Assembly (NCBI GenBank): GCA_947593975.1
Contig: CANQDW010000021.1
Location: 1 to 34,007, forward strand
DNA length: 34,007 bases
DNA from: an uncultured Lachnospiraceae bacterium
GTDB lineage: Bacteria > Bacillota > Clostridia > Lachnospirales > Lachnospiraceae
Direction: 5' to 3'
The number at the start of each line of letters is the position of its first letter. The stretch's first letter is position 1. A program made the position numbers and the translations under genes. Below, piece after piece: positions 18,123-26,519 of the stretch. A model generated the notes under the pieces. It saw only the letters and a program-made list of their open reading frames with translations, was not told the origin of the DNA and did no database searches.

Positions 18123-20420
18123 ATGGCAAAAGATACAGCACCGATTATAACTCTTGAGGAAATGGTATTGTTTCCGGGAGCTATAATACATTTTGATGTT
18201 CATAAGAATAGGAAAAATGAAAACAGGGCAGCGGTAATGCAGGCGATAAAGACGGGAAGCAGCGTTGTTGTAATGTTCAATGACGATTCGAATAAGCCGC
18301 AGGATATTGCTGTCCTTGCGGAGATCAAGCAGTTTATAAAGCCCGTGTATTCGGATATCCGCGTAGTTGTAAGAGGAATATCAAGGGTAAAGATTGACGC
18401 CGAAGCATATTCCGACGACGGAAGCTATAGACTTGCCGAGTATGAGATGCTTGAAAGCGGGGAACAGTATTCGGATAATGACAATAAGGCTTATATAAAG
18501 AATCTGAGCGAAATGCTTGTCGTATATATGTCTCTTGACATGAGTATCAATCCTAATATATTTTCCCGCATCCAGACAATGAAGTCGGCGGATGAAGCTG
18601 TCGACTATGTGGCGTCGCGTATGAGGCTTCCGTTTGAAACCGCAAAAGAACTTATAAGAGCGAGCGCGCTGTCAGTAAGGTATGAGATACTGGCAGATCA
18701 TATTGTTGACGAGATAAGGACCCTGAAAATAAAAAACGAGCTCAGTCAAAGAGTTCAGGAAAGCATGGAAGGCAGGCAGAGGGAGTATTATCTGCGGGAA
18801 CAGCTTCAGATGATAAAGAACGAGCTTGATGAAGATGATATTGAAGATGCCGATGATTTTATGAACAGATGCATGAAGCTTGACGCGCCTGTGGAGGTAA
18901 AGGAGCATATAAGAAAAGAGATAAAGAGGTTTAACGAGATTGTTCCCGCTTCTCCGGAGTCGGGTATAAGCCGTACATATATCGAGACGCTTCTTTCGCT
19001 CCCGTGGAACAAAAAGGGAATTGACAACAGCAATATAACGAAGATAGAAAAAGTCCTTAATAAGAACCATTACGGTCTTGACAAAGTTAAGGAGAGGATA
19101 ATCGAATCGCTTGCGGTACGTCAGATGAACGGCAATTCGGATTCGCCCATACTGTGCCTTGTGGGACCTCCGGGAACGGGAAAAACGTCCATTGCAAGAG
19201 CGGTAGCGGATGCTCTCGGAAAGAGATATGTAAGGATATGCCTTGGCGGAATGGGCGATGAGGCAGAGATAAGGGGACACAGGCGCACCTATGTGGGCGC
19301 GATGCCCGGAAGGATCATTGCCGCGCTTAAAAACAGCGGCGTTTCCAATCCGCTCATACTTCTTGACGAGATAGATAAAGTAGGATTTAACAGTGTGCGC
19401 GGGGATGCATATTCCGCGCTTCTTGAAGTGCTTGATCCCGAACAGAATGTATTTTTTACGGATCACTATGTTGAGATAGCTGTGGATCTGTCGGACGTAT
19501 TGTTTATATGCACTGCGAACAGCACGCAGGATATACCCGAACCGCTGCTTGACAGGATGGAGATCATCTGGATATCGGGATATACGGAAAATGAAAAATT
19601 TCATATAGCAAAAAAGCATCTTGTTTCAAAACAGCGTAAGAAATGCGGGCTTAAGTCGTCGCAGCTTGTAATTTCCGACGCTGCGTTAAAGGAGATCATT
19701 TCATATTATACAAGGGAATCCGGAGTGCGTAATCTTGAAAGGAACATAGCCCGCATATGCAGAAAAGCAGTCAAAAAGATCGTGGCGGGCGAGACGGAAT
19801 CGGTAAAGATAACAGGAAAGAACCTGTATGATTATCTCGGGAAGCGGCCGTTTAGCATAAATGAAGTTGAAGGCGGGGATGAGATAGGAATAGTAACAGG
19901 ACTTGCCTGGACTTCTTTCGGCGGCGATACGTTAGAGATAGAAGTAAATATCATGCCCGGCACCGGCAAGTGCGAGCTTACGGGTCAGATGGGAGATGTA
20001 ATGAAAGAATCTGCCAAGACCGCAATAAGCTATGTAAGATCGCAGAGCAGCAGGTATGAAATCCCGGGGGATTTCTTTGAAAAGAATGATATACATATAC
20101 ACATACCCGAAGGCGCGGTTCCAAAGGACGGACCGTCGGCGGGGATCACAATGGCGACGGCGATATTTTCAGCCGTGACGGAAAAGAAAGTTATCGCGGG
20201 CGTTGCAATGACCGGCGAGATAACATTGCGCGGAAGGGTGCTTCCGATAGGAGGGATTAAGGAAAAACTCCTTGCGGCAAAAAGAGCGGGAGTACGCGCT
20301 GTGCTTGTACCGGAAGAAAACAGAAACGATATATGCGAGATAGAAAAAGAGATAACAGACGGACTTGATATACGTTATGTGGGGAACATGGAACAGGTCC
20401 TTGAAAATGCAATAAGATAG
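18123..20420 (+). CDS. lon: Lon ATP-dependent protease (LonA)
   Basis: 765-residue cytoplasmic AAA+ protease. An N-terminal LAN substrate-binding domain occupies roughly 1-200 and is divergent from the textbook sequence (ITLEEMVLFPGAIIHF). Walker A is GPPGTGKTS, and the following GGMGDEAEIRGHRRTYVGAMPG is a Lon hallmark. The peptidase domain shows the Ser-Lys dyad: S672 in KDGPSAGITMA and K713 in GGIKEKLLAAKRAG. The presence of an N-domain and absence of a membrane anchor make this LonA rather than LonB. It lies 29 bases after clpX and runs straight into engB, as in Bacillus. Confidence 0.97.
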   Translation: MAKDTAPIITLEEMVLFPGAIIHFDVHKNRKNENRAAVMQAIKTGSSVVVMFNDDSNKPQDIAVLAEIKQFIKPVYSDIRVVVRGISRVKIDAEAYSDDGSYRLAEYEMLESGEQYSDNDNKAYIKNLSEMLVVYMSLDMSINPNIFSRIQTMKSADEAVDYVASRMRLPFETAKELIRASALSVRYEILADHIVDEIRTLKIKNELSQRVQESMEGRQREYYLREQLQMIKNELDEDDIEDADDFMNRCMKLDAPVEVKEHIRKEIKRFNEIVPASPESGISRTYIETLLSLPWNKKGIDNSNITKIEKVLNKNHYGLDKVKERIIESLAVRQMNGNSDSPILCLVGPPGTGKTSIARAVADALGKRYVRICLGGMGDEAEIRGHRRTYVGAMPGRIIAALKNSGVSNPLILLDEIDKVGFNSVRGDAYSALLEVLDPEQNVFFTDHYVEIAVDLSDVLFICTANSTQDIPEPLLDRMEIIWISGYTENEKFHIAKKHLVSKQRKKCGLKSSQLVISDAALKEIISYYTRESGVRNLERNIARICRKAVKKIVAGETESVKITGKNLYDYLGKRPFSINEVEGGDEIGIVTGLAWTSFGGDTLEIEVNIMPGTGKCELTGQMGDVMKESAKTAISYVRSQSSRYEIPGDFFEKNDIHIHIPEGAVPKDGPSAGITMATAIFSAVTEKKVIAGVAMTGEITLRGRVLPIGGIKEKLLAAKRAGVRAVLVPEENRNDICEIEKEITDGLDIRYVGNMEQVLENAIR

Positions 20421-20432
20421 GGGGAGGGCAGC

Positions 20433-21029
20433 TTGAAGATAAAAGATGCGCAGCTTGAAACGGTATGCGGGATCACAAGCAGGCTCCCGGAAAATGATAA
20501 AGTTGAATTTGCTTTTATAGGGCGCTCAAACGTAGGAAAATCTTCGCTTATCAATGCGCTCCTTAACAGAAAATCACTTGCAAGGACTTCTTCGCAGCCC
20601 GGCAAAACACAGACTATTAATTATTACAGGATAAATAACGAAATGTATTTTGTGGACCTGCCGGGTTACGGTTATGCAAAAGTTTCCAAAGAATTAAAGA
20701 AAAAATGGGAAAAGATGACAGACCGTTATTTCAGGACATCAAAGATGCTTAGGGTTGTGTTTATGCTTGCGGATATAAGGCACGATCCTTCGGATCTGGA
20801 TGCAGATATGTATAAAAAGCTGTACGCGCTGGGATTTTCACCGATCATTATAGCCACAAAATCGGACAAGATAAAAAAATCACAGCTTGCGGGTAAAGTT
20901 TCACAGATAATAAAAGTACTTAACACGGAGGAAGGTACTCCGGTTATTCCTTTTTCTGCGGTTACGGGAGAAGGAAAAGAAGAAATACTGGAATACATTT
21001 CCGAATATGCAGAAATGTTTAAGGGATGA
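20433..21029 (+). CDS. engB: Ribosome biogenesis GTPase EngB (YsxC/YihA)
   Basis: 198-residue GTPase needed for assembly of the large ribosomal subunit. G1 is GRSNVGKS at 30-37. G2 lies in the segment with TSSQPGKTQTINYY. G3 is DLPGYGYAKV, G4 is TKSD and G5 is near FSAVTGEG. The start codon is TTG at 20433, supported by GGGGAGGG at 20421-20428; the protein then begins KIKDAQLETVCG. The gene's stop overlaps an ATG of the following secreted protein. The lon-engB pair is classic in Firmicutes. Confidence 0.96.
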   Translation: MKIKDAQLETVCGITSRLPENDKVEFAFIGRSNVGKSSLINALLNRKSLARTSSQPGKTQTINYYRINNEMYFVDLPGYGYAKVSKELKKKWEKMTDRYFRTSKMLRVVFMLADIRHDPSDLDADMYKKLYALGFSPIIIATKSDKIKKSQLAGKVSQIIKVLNTEEGTPVIPFSAVTGEGKEEILEYISEYAEMFKG

Positions 21030-21031
21030 TA

Positions 21032-22603
21032 ATGATGGACAAAAGGACCTATATGATGAAAGCGGCTGTATTTATCGTATGTATCATGCTGTCAGGAGTA
21101 TTGTTTCAGGGAAAAGGGATATCGGCTGCATATGTTTCAAGGGAAGATGCGCTTAAATATTTTTTTGAACCTGCAGCGGATGAGTACAGCGTCAATGAAA
21201 ACGATGTGATCACAGTTAGCTTCAATACGAATATACCTGCGGATAACGTAAGCGTGGAATATATTTTTACAAACGGCTGCGCGCAGATAGATTCATATAC
21301 GGATAAATTTAACGAGATCAGAGTAAAAGGAAATATTTGCGGAACAACTGAGATAATTGCCGAAGCAAAAGTAAGGTATTATGATGAAAACGGCATTGAA
21401 GCGGTATATGTAATTGTTGCGAGGGCCACAGTTACAGTTTCTTACGCCAGTGAATATATATCTGAAGATACGGTATACCGCGCGTGCGGCAGCAGCGCTT
21501 ATGCGCTTTCAATTGTAAATTTCCGTGAAGGAACGTTAGAGTGGCGATCTTCTGATAATGCGGTAGCGGAAGTTGACGCAAACGGTATGGTAAAGCCCAT
21601 ATCAGAAGGACAGGCAGAGATTACCGCCGTACTTACAAGACCTTCGGGCGATAAGGAATCATATACATGTATTTTTCATGTTACCAATCCGGTAATAAGC
21701 AGTACGGGAGATAATCTTGCCAAAAATGCGGAAATGAAAATAACTGTAGGAGGGACCGCAGGACATGCCGAATGGTATTCTTCAGATGAAAGCGTGGCGT
21801 CGGTATACAGCGAAGTATATGAAAATGAAGCGCCGGAAGCCAAAGTAACCGCATATAAAACGGGAACTGCCGTAATATCTGTGAATATAGACGGGATAAC
21901 ATTAAGCTGCAGTATCACGGTTACCGATCCGAAAGTTAAAAAAGATTTTTATGTGGCGGTAAAAGGAGTAAAAAAGACGATAAAGCTTACAGGCATTAAT
22001 AATGCAAGCAAAGTTTCCTACAGTACGTCTGACAGCAGGGTTGCATCGGTAGATGAAAACGGCGTCATAACGACAAAGGCTGTTGGATATGCGGCCGTTA
22101 TCGTAAGCGCGGACGGAGCGAATATTACCGTGTCGGTAAATGTCGGAAAGAAAAAAGGCGTTAAGGCTGTGAAGAATGCGCTTAAGGCAGAAGGCGCGGC
22201 GTACAGCCAGGCGCGGAGGATGCAGAAAGGGTATTATGACTGTTCGTCGCTCGTATGGCGTTCATACGCTCCGCTAGGAATATATTTTGGCGATAAGCAT
22301 TATGCGCCTGTTGCGGCAAATGAAGCAAAATATCTTGTAAAGCATAAGAAAAAAATAGCGGCAAAAAATATTAACGAACTGAATAAGCTGCGTCCCGGCG
22401 ATGTTCTGTTCTTTAAGGGAAAACCAAACGGAAGATATAAAAACATATATCATACCGCGATATACATAGGACAGCAGGGAACATATCATGACGGGCAGGT
22501 ATATACATACGGAAAAATGATACACGCCAACGGTTCGGGCGTTGCGCAGACCAATATATATAACAAGGATAATGTCGTGGTCATAGGACGTCCTGCAGGA
22601 TGA
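21032..22603 (+). CDS. Secreted Ig-like (Big_2) / NlpC-P60 cell-wall peptidase
   Basis: About 523 residues. The signal peptide spans about 1-32 (hydrophobic AAVFIVCIMLSGVLF, cleavage near ISA-AYV). Three bacterial Ig-like Big_2 modules follow, each with the W-S-S-x-x-x-x-V-A pattern: EWRSSDNAVAEVD, EWYSSDESVASVY and SYSTSDSRVASVD. The C-terminal NlpC/P60 domain has catalytic C404 in YYDCSSLVWRSYAP and H474 in YHTAIYIG. Such enzymes cut peptide bonds in the peptidoglycan stem, outside the membrane. AAGGG at 21021-21025 favours ATG 21032 (or 21035) over ATG 21026, which overlaps the engB stop. It has no sorting motif. It ends 9 bases before the convergent DUF4364 gene. Confidence 0.9.
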   Translation: MMDKRTYMMKAAVFIVCIMLSGVLFQGKGISAAYVSREDALKYFFEPAADEYSVNENDVITVSFNTNIPADNVSVEYIFTNGCAQIDSYTDKFNEIRVKGNICGTTEIIAEAKVRYYDENGIEAVYVIVARATVTVSYASEYISEDTVYRACGSSAYALSIVNFREGTLEWRSSDNAVAEVDANGMVKPISEGQAEITAVLTRPSGDKESYTCIFHVTNPVISSTGDNLAKNAEMKITVGGTAGHAEWYSSDESVASVYSEVYENEAPEAKVTAYKTGTAVISVNIDGITLSCSITVTDPKVKKDFYVAVKGVKKTIKLTGINNASKVSYSTSDSRVASVDENGVITTKAVGYAAVIVSADGANITVSVNVGKKKGVKAVKNALKAEGAAYSQARRMQKGYYDCSSLVWRSYAPLGIYFGDKHYAPVAANEAKYLVKHKKKIAAKNINELNKLRPGDVLFFKGKPNGRYKNIYHTAIYIGQQGTYHDGQVYTYGKMIHANGSGVAQTNIYNKDNVVVIGRPAG

Positions 22604-22612
22604 CGGATTATG

Positions 22613-23128
22613 TTATAAAAGTGATTTTACGATAAAAGAATATATTTCAGAATTGTTTTTTGACCAGTTTTTACATGCAAGCTGCGCCAGTTCCTCGGAA
22701 GCTACCGTAATGGATACGGAGGCTATGAGACTGTCGCGTTCGCATATTCTGCAGTTTACGATATATTCGTTTGTACGCGTCCTTGAATAATCAGAGGTTA
22801 CCGAGAGCATTTCAATTATGTCATTGAAATGCTCTTTCAGATATCCCTTTATCTCATTTTTAATATCAGGCGATATTTCATAATGAAAGCAGTCTAAGGT
22901 CATCTTACCGTCAGGCGTTATTTCGTAACAGGTGCTTTTATGGTTAGAAGAGGATGTAATAAGGTTTTCCTCCTCAAGTTCGGAAAAAAGTGTCTGTACT
23001 TTGAAATAATCGGTATATCCGCGGTCCAGAAAAAAATCGGATATAATGGCGTTGCTCAGCGAAAAGTCTACCGAATCCAAAAAAAACAGAATCATAAGCT
23101 TAAATAACGTCTGCGGTGTAGATATCAT
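22613..23128 (-). CDS. DUF4364 family protein (winged-helix-like)
   Basis: 171-residue cytoplasmic protein matching the DUF4364 family of clostridia. The N-terminal half looks like a winged helix-turn-helix: LFKLMILFFLDSVDFSLSNAIISDFFL, then YFKVQTLFSELEEENLITSSS and YEITPDGKMTL, resembling PadR/MarR-type folds. The C-terminal half is a mixed domain ending near SEIYSFIVKSLL. The function is not known; a transcriptional regulator is a reasonable inference from the fold pattern only. A GAGGGGATTTTTT ribosome site lies upstream, and it is 14 bases after the malic enzyme stop, so the two are cotranscribed from 24329-24357. Confidence 0.85.
   Translation of the reverse strand: MISTPQTLFKLMILFFLDSVDFSLSNAIISDFFLDRGYTDYFKVQTLFSELEEENLITSSSNHKSTCYEITPDGKMTLDCFHYEISPDIKNEIKGYLKEHFNDIIEMLSVTSDYSRTRTNEYIVNCRICERDSLIASVSITVASEELAQLACKNWSKNNSEIYSFIVKSLL
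22803..22836. terminator. Hairpin inside the DUF4364 coding region, possible terminator for the plus-strand operon
   Basis: AGAGCATTTCAA (22804-22815) pairs perfectly with TTGAAATGCTCT (22824-22835) around an 8-base loop, plus a flanking G-U. It lies about 200 bases past the NlpC/P60 stop. The following bases (TTCAGATATCCCTTT) make only a poor T tract, so termination is uncertain. Confidence 0.35.
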
Positions 23129-23142
23129 AAAAAATCCCCTCG

Positions 23143-24282
23143 TTAAATGTTGTCCATTACAGCCTTAGCCACTACATCGGCAACATTAGGATCAAACGGC
23201 TGCGGCATTATGTATTCCTCGTTAAGCTCATCATCGGATACAAGTCCTGCGATCGCAAGCGCCGCGGCAAGTTTCATTTTTTCCGTTATCTGCGGCGCGC
23301 GGCCAAGCAGCGCTCCCTTGAATATGCCGGGGAATGCTACTACATTGTTGATCTGGTTAGGGAAATCGGAGCGTCCCGTGCCTACGATCCTTGCTCCTGC
23401 AGCTTTGGCGATATCCGGCATTATTTCAGGAACAGGATTAGCCATTGCAAATATGATCGCATCTTTATTCATTGAAGCGACCATTTCGGAAGTCACTACG
23501 CCGGGGGCGGATACGCCTATGAAGATATCGGCTCCGGAGAGGGCGTCGGCTAAAGTTCCGGTTTTGCCTGTAAGGTTCGTGATCTTTATGATCTCTTCCT
23601 TTGCAGGGTTCAGTCTTTTTGATTCCTTTGATAATATACCCGATGTATCGCACATTATAATATCTTTAAAGCCGTAATTTAACAGCAGTTTTGTAATGGC
23701 GATGCCTGCGCTTCCGGCTCCGTTTACCACTATACGGCAGTCTTCCTTTTTCTTGCCTGTGATCCTAAGCGCATTTATGATACCTGCAAGCACGACGATA
23801 GCCGTACCGTGCTGGTCGTCATGGAATACCGGTATGTTAAGGCGTTTCTTTAACGCTTCCTCAATTTCAAAGCATCTCGGAGCGGATATGTCTTCCAGAT
23901 TGATACCGCCGAAAGCGGGAGCGATACGGACTACGGTCTCGATGATCTCTTCCGTATCTTGTGTGTCAAGGCATATCGGAAAAGCATTTACCCCGCCGAA
24001 TTCTTTAAAGAGGACGGCTTTTCCCTCCATTACGGGCATGGCGGCGAGCGGGCCTATATTGCCGAGACCGAGTACTGCGCTGCCGTCGGATACGATTGCG
24101 ATTGTATTTGATTTGATAGTGTAGCGGTATGCCAGTTCGGGATCTTTTGCGATCTCTTCGCATGGCAGCGCAACACCGGGAGTATAAGCTGTTGCAAGAT
24201 CTTCTCTTGTTTTTACACTGCATTTTGCTTCAGTGCTTATTTTACCTTTTAATTTTTCATGAAATAAAAGAGGTTCAGTCAT
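23143..24282 (-). CDS. Malic enzyme (NAD(P)-dependent malate dehydrogenase, decarboxylating)
   Basis: 379-residue bacterial-type malic enzyme that converts malate to pyruvate, CO2 and NAD(P)H. Motifs are AYTPGVALPC, the metal/substrate region VFHDDQHGTAIV, the Rossmann loop VVNGAGSAGIAI, and IFAMANPVPEI. No phosphotransacetylase domain follows, so this is the short form. AGAAAGGAT precedes the ATG, and a promoter is seen at 24329-24357. Cofactor preference cannot be read by eye. It connects C4 acids with pyruvate in central metabolism. Confidence 0.94.
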   Translation of the reverse strand: MTEPLLFHEKLKGKISTEAKCSVKTREDLATAYTPGVALPCEEIAKDPELAYRYTIKSNTIAIVSDGSAVLGLGNIGPLAAMPVMEGKAVLFKEFGGVNAFPICLDTQDTEEIIETVVRIAPAFGGINLEDISAPRCFEIEEALKKRLNIPVFHDDQHGTAIVVLAGIINALRITGKKKEDCRIVVNGAGSAGIAITKLLLNYGFKDIIMCDTSGILSKESKRLNPAKEEIIKITNLTGKTGTLADALSGADIFIGVSAPGVVTSEMVASMNKDAIIFAMANPVPEIMPDIAKAAGARIVGTGRSDFPNQINNVVAFPGIFKGALLGRAPQITEKMKLAAALAIAGLVSDDELNEEYIMPQPFDPNVADVVAKAVMDNI

Positions 24283-24328
24283 TTTTTTATCCTTTCTGCC
24301 GTTAAGGCGCTATGTCGTTACCCGTATA

Positions 24329-24357
24329 ATAATATTACAGACAATTGAGAAAATCAA
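24329..24357 (-). promoter_or_regulatory. Promoter for malic enzyme and DUF4364
   Basis: On the minus strand TTGATT (24357-24352), 17 bases, then TATTAT (24334-24329). It sits about 45 bases before the malic enzyme start and is divergent from the rho promoter. Confidence 0.65.
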
Positions 24358-24379
24358 GACGGTTTATGAAAATTAGTAC

Positions 24380-24409
24380 TTTACAAGTCGGTATTTACAG
24401 GTGTATAAT
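24380..24409 (+). promoter_or_regulatory. Candidate promoter for rho
   Basis: TTTACA (24380-24385) and a consensus TATAAT (24404-24409) are separated by 18 bases. Transcription from here would give a 5' leader of ~120 nt before rho. A second weaker pair (TTGGAA, 17, TATTTT) lies about 45-70 bases further down. The leader is very A/T-rich with no obvious structured element. Confidence 0.55.
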
Positions 24410-24539
24410 AAACAAATAATATTTCATTATTGGAAAACATCATAAAATTTCATATTTTCGATTTATTCAAAATAATATGTTTTTTTATCCCTACTGATAA
24501 TTATTATAGGAAGTTATAGATTTTAATATGGAGGTAAGT

Positions 24540-26147
24540 ATGGATTATAGCAAGAAATCCCTTGTTGAACTGAGAGCGATCGCAAAAGAAAAAGGTATTA
24601 AGAAAATCACTACGCTTAAGAAAGGCGAGCTTATTGAGGAACTTCTGAAGACAGAAGCAAAAAGCGGCGAAAAAGAAAAGGAAGCAAAAGCAGAAAAAAA
24701 GGTTTCCGAAACTGCAAAAGAGGCTGTAAAAAAAGCTGACACCGCCGAGACGAAGGCGGATAAAAAGGCCGATACCGCCGAAGCAAAGACGGATAGAAAA
24801 CCTGACGTGACCGAGGCAAAAGCAGATAAAAAGGCTGACACCGCCGAGGCAAAGGCGGATAGAAAACCTGACGCGGCCGAGGCAAAGGCAGATAGAAAAC
24901 CTCATGTACCGTCTGAAAGAAAAGGCGCAAATACTGCCGCGGCAAAAAACGCCGGCAATAATACGGCGCATCAGGCAAATAAGTACCAGCAGAACAACGC
25001 TACGGAACTTGAGCAGTTAGACAGCGGCGAGGTAAAGAGCGGAATCCTTGAGGTAATGTCCGACGGATACGGATTTATAAGATGCGATAACTTCCTTCCG
25101 GGAGAACAGGATGTATATGTATCGCCGGCAATCATACGCAGATTCGGTTTAAGGACCGGAGATATCATAGTGGGCAATACGAGGATCAAGAGCCAGAATG
25201 AGAAATTTTCGGCGTTATTATACTTAAAATCGGTAAACGGATACAATATTTCCGCAATAGCAAACAGACCTAAGTTTGAAGATCTGACACCGATATTCCC
25301 TAATTCCAGGATACATCTTGAAACGGCCGGCGCATGTACGGCGATGAGGATGGTAGATCTTATATCGCCGATAGGAAAAGGACAGCGCGGTATGATCGTT
25401 TCGCAGCCGAAAGCAGGTAAGACGACGCTTCTTAAACAGGTGGCAAAGGCAGTTAATGTCAATCATCCCGAAATGCATGTCATTATACTTCTTATTGATG
25501 AAAGACCGGAGGAAGTAACGGATATTAAAGAATATATAGAGGGAGATAATGTAGAAGTAATATATTCTACGTTTGATGAGCTCCCGGAAAACCATAAGAG
25601 AGTATCGGAAATGGTTATAGAGCGCGCAAAGAGGCTTGTTGAGCATGGAAGGGATGTAATGATTCTGTTAGACAGCATAACAAGGCTTGCAAGAGCGTAC
25701 AACCTTACCATACAGCCAAGCGGACGTACGTTATCGGGCGGACTTGATCCCGCGGCTCTTTATATGCCGAAGAGATTTTTTGGCGCCGCAAGGAATATGA
25801 GAGAAGGAGGAAGCCTTACAATACTCGCAACCGCGCTTGTTGATACCGGAAGCAGGATGGATGATGTCGTATTTGAGGAATTTAAGGGAACCGGCAATAT
25901 GGAACTTGTTCTTGACAGGAGCCTTTCGGAAAAAAGGATATTCCCCGCGATCGACCTTCCAAAATCAAGTACGAGGCGCGACGATCTCCTTCTTACGCAG
26001 CCTGAGATGGAAGCAAGTTTCCTTATGAGGCGGGCGATGAACGGAATGAAGTCTGAAGAGGCGGTTGAACGTATAATTAAATTTTTTGTACGTACAAAAA
26101 ATAACCGTGAATTCATTGAAACGATCAAGAAAGTGAAAATTGTTTGA
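24540..26147 (+). CDS. rho: Transcription termination factor Rho with repeat-containing insert
   Basis: 535-residue hexameric RNA helicase that ends transcription. The Rho_N helical domain is at 1-43 (SLVELRAIAKEKGIKK). A ~110-residue low-complexity Lys/Ala/Asp/Glu insert follows (about 45-160) containing five 11-residue repeats. The cold-shock RNA-binding domain has DGYGFIRC and VYVSPAIIRRFGLRTGD. The ATPase domain shows P-loop SQPKAGKTT, Walker B MILLDSIT, and LARAYN. Its core is intact, so it should be functional. The insert makes it ~110 longer than Bacillus Rho (~427). ATG 24540 is chosen because GGAGGT (24530-24535) lies just ahead; the upstream ATG 24528 has no ribosome site. Confidence 0.96.
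   Translation: MDYSKKSLVELRAIAKEKGIKKITTLKKGELIEELLKTEAKSGEKEKEAKAEKKVSETAKEAVKKADTAETKADKKADTAEAKTDRKPDVTEAKADKKADTAEAKADRKPDAAEAKADRKPHVPSERKGANTAAAKNAGNNTAHQANKYQQNNATELEQLDSGEVKSGILEVMSDGYGFIRCDNFLPGEQDVYVSPAIIRRFGLRTGDIIVGNTRIKSQNEKFSALLYLKSVNGYNISAIANRPKFEDLTPIFPNSRIHLETAGACTAMRMVDLISPIGKGQRGMIVSQPKAGKTTLLKQVAKAVNVNHPEMHVIILLIDERPEEVTDIKEYIEGDNVEVIYSTFDELPENHKRVSEMVIERAKRLVEHGRDVMILLDSITRLARAYNLTIQPSGRTLSGGLDPAALYMPKRFFGAARNMREGGSLTILATALVDTGSRMDDVVFEEFKGTGNMELVLDRSLSEKRIFPAIDLPKSSTRRDDLLLTQPEMEASFLMRRAMNGMKSEEAVERIIKFFVRTKNNREFIETIKKVKIV
24735..24899 (+). repeat. Five tandem 33-bp repeats inside rho
   Basis: Five in-frame 33-base units encode variants of (A/P)D-x-AEAK-x-D(K/R)K (residues 66-120). 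The third and fourth positions vary most. Units differ by several substitutions, so the array is degenerate rather than freshly expanded. Alternating acidic and basic residues predict a disordered, highly charged tether between the Rho_N and RNA-binding domains. Confidence 0.9.
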
Positions 26148-26154
26148 TTTTTGC

Positions 26155-26183
26155 TTGCATTGCAAATGAAACTATGCTACAAT
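26155..26183 (+). promoter_or_regulatory. Promoter for rpmE
   Basis: TTGCAT (26155-26160), 17-base spacer, TACAAT (26178-26183), directly after the rho stop. It allows L31 to be made independently of rho. Confidence 0.7.
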
Positions 26184-26234
26184 GAAAAAGCTGTTTTGAG
26201 AACGCACTTGATTTATATATGAGAGGTGAAAAAA

Positions 26235-26444
26235 ATGAAACAAGACATACAGCCGACATATTATCAGGCTAAAGTTGTGTGCAACTGTGGTAATGAGTTC
26301 GTTACAGGTTCTACCAAGGAGGATATCCACGTAGAAGTATGTTCCAAATGCCATCCTTTTTATACGGGACAGCAGAGATCAGTAGCTGCCAGAGGTGCTA
26401 TCGACAGATTTAACCGTAAGTATGGTTTATCACAGAGTAAATAG
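26235..26444 (+). CDS. rpmE: 50S ribosomal protein L31 (zinc-binding form)
   Basis: 69-residue ribosomal protein of the central protuberance. C16, C18, C36 and C39 (CNC and CSKC within [13 protein letters not shown]) mark the C+ zinc-binding paralogue. In other Firmicutes the C- paralogue replaces this form under zinc limitation. ATG 26235 follows GAGAGGTG at 26221-26228; a GTG at 26226 is in frame but is part of the ribosome site. It is bracketed by its own promoter and a good terminator. Confidence 0.97.
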   Translation: MKQDIQPTYYQAKVVCNCGNEFVTGSTKEDIHVEVCSKCHPFYTGQQRSVAARGAIDRFNRKYGLSQSK

Positions 26445-26456
26445 ACTGATTAAATG

Positions 26457-26491
26457 TAGGTTGGGATAAGTGTATCCTGACCTATTTTTTT
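26457..26491 (+). terminator. Terminator after rpmE
   Basis: A 12-bp stem (26457-26468 with 26473-26484, two G-U wobbles) with an AGTG loop is followed by seven T's. Classic intrinsic terminator, with the DUF1385 gene starting 29 bases on. Confidence 0.88.
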
Positions 26492-26519
26492 GCTATGCTG
26501 ATTTTGGGAGTGATAGATA

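Noticed and set aside
18672-19619. 315-codon minus-strand frame inside lon
   Set aside because: It mirrors the strongly conserved lon AAA+ region; Tyr/Arg/Ile-rich shadow translation with no motif.
24735-24899. Regular 33-bp repeats as a CRISPR array
   Set aside because: The units are directly contiguous with no spacers, in frame in rho, and encode a consistent peptide repeat.
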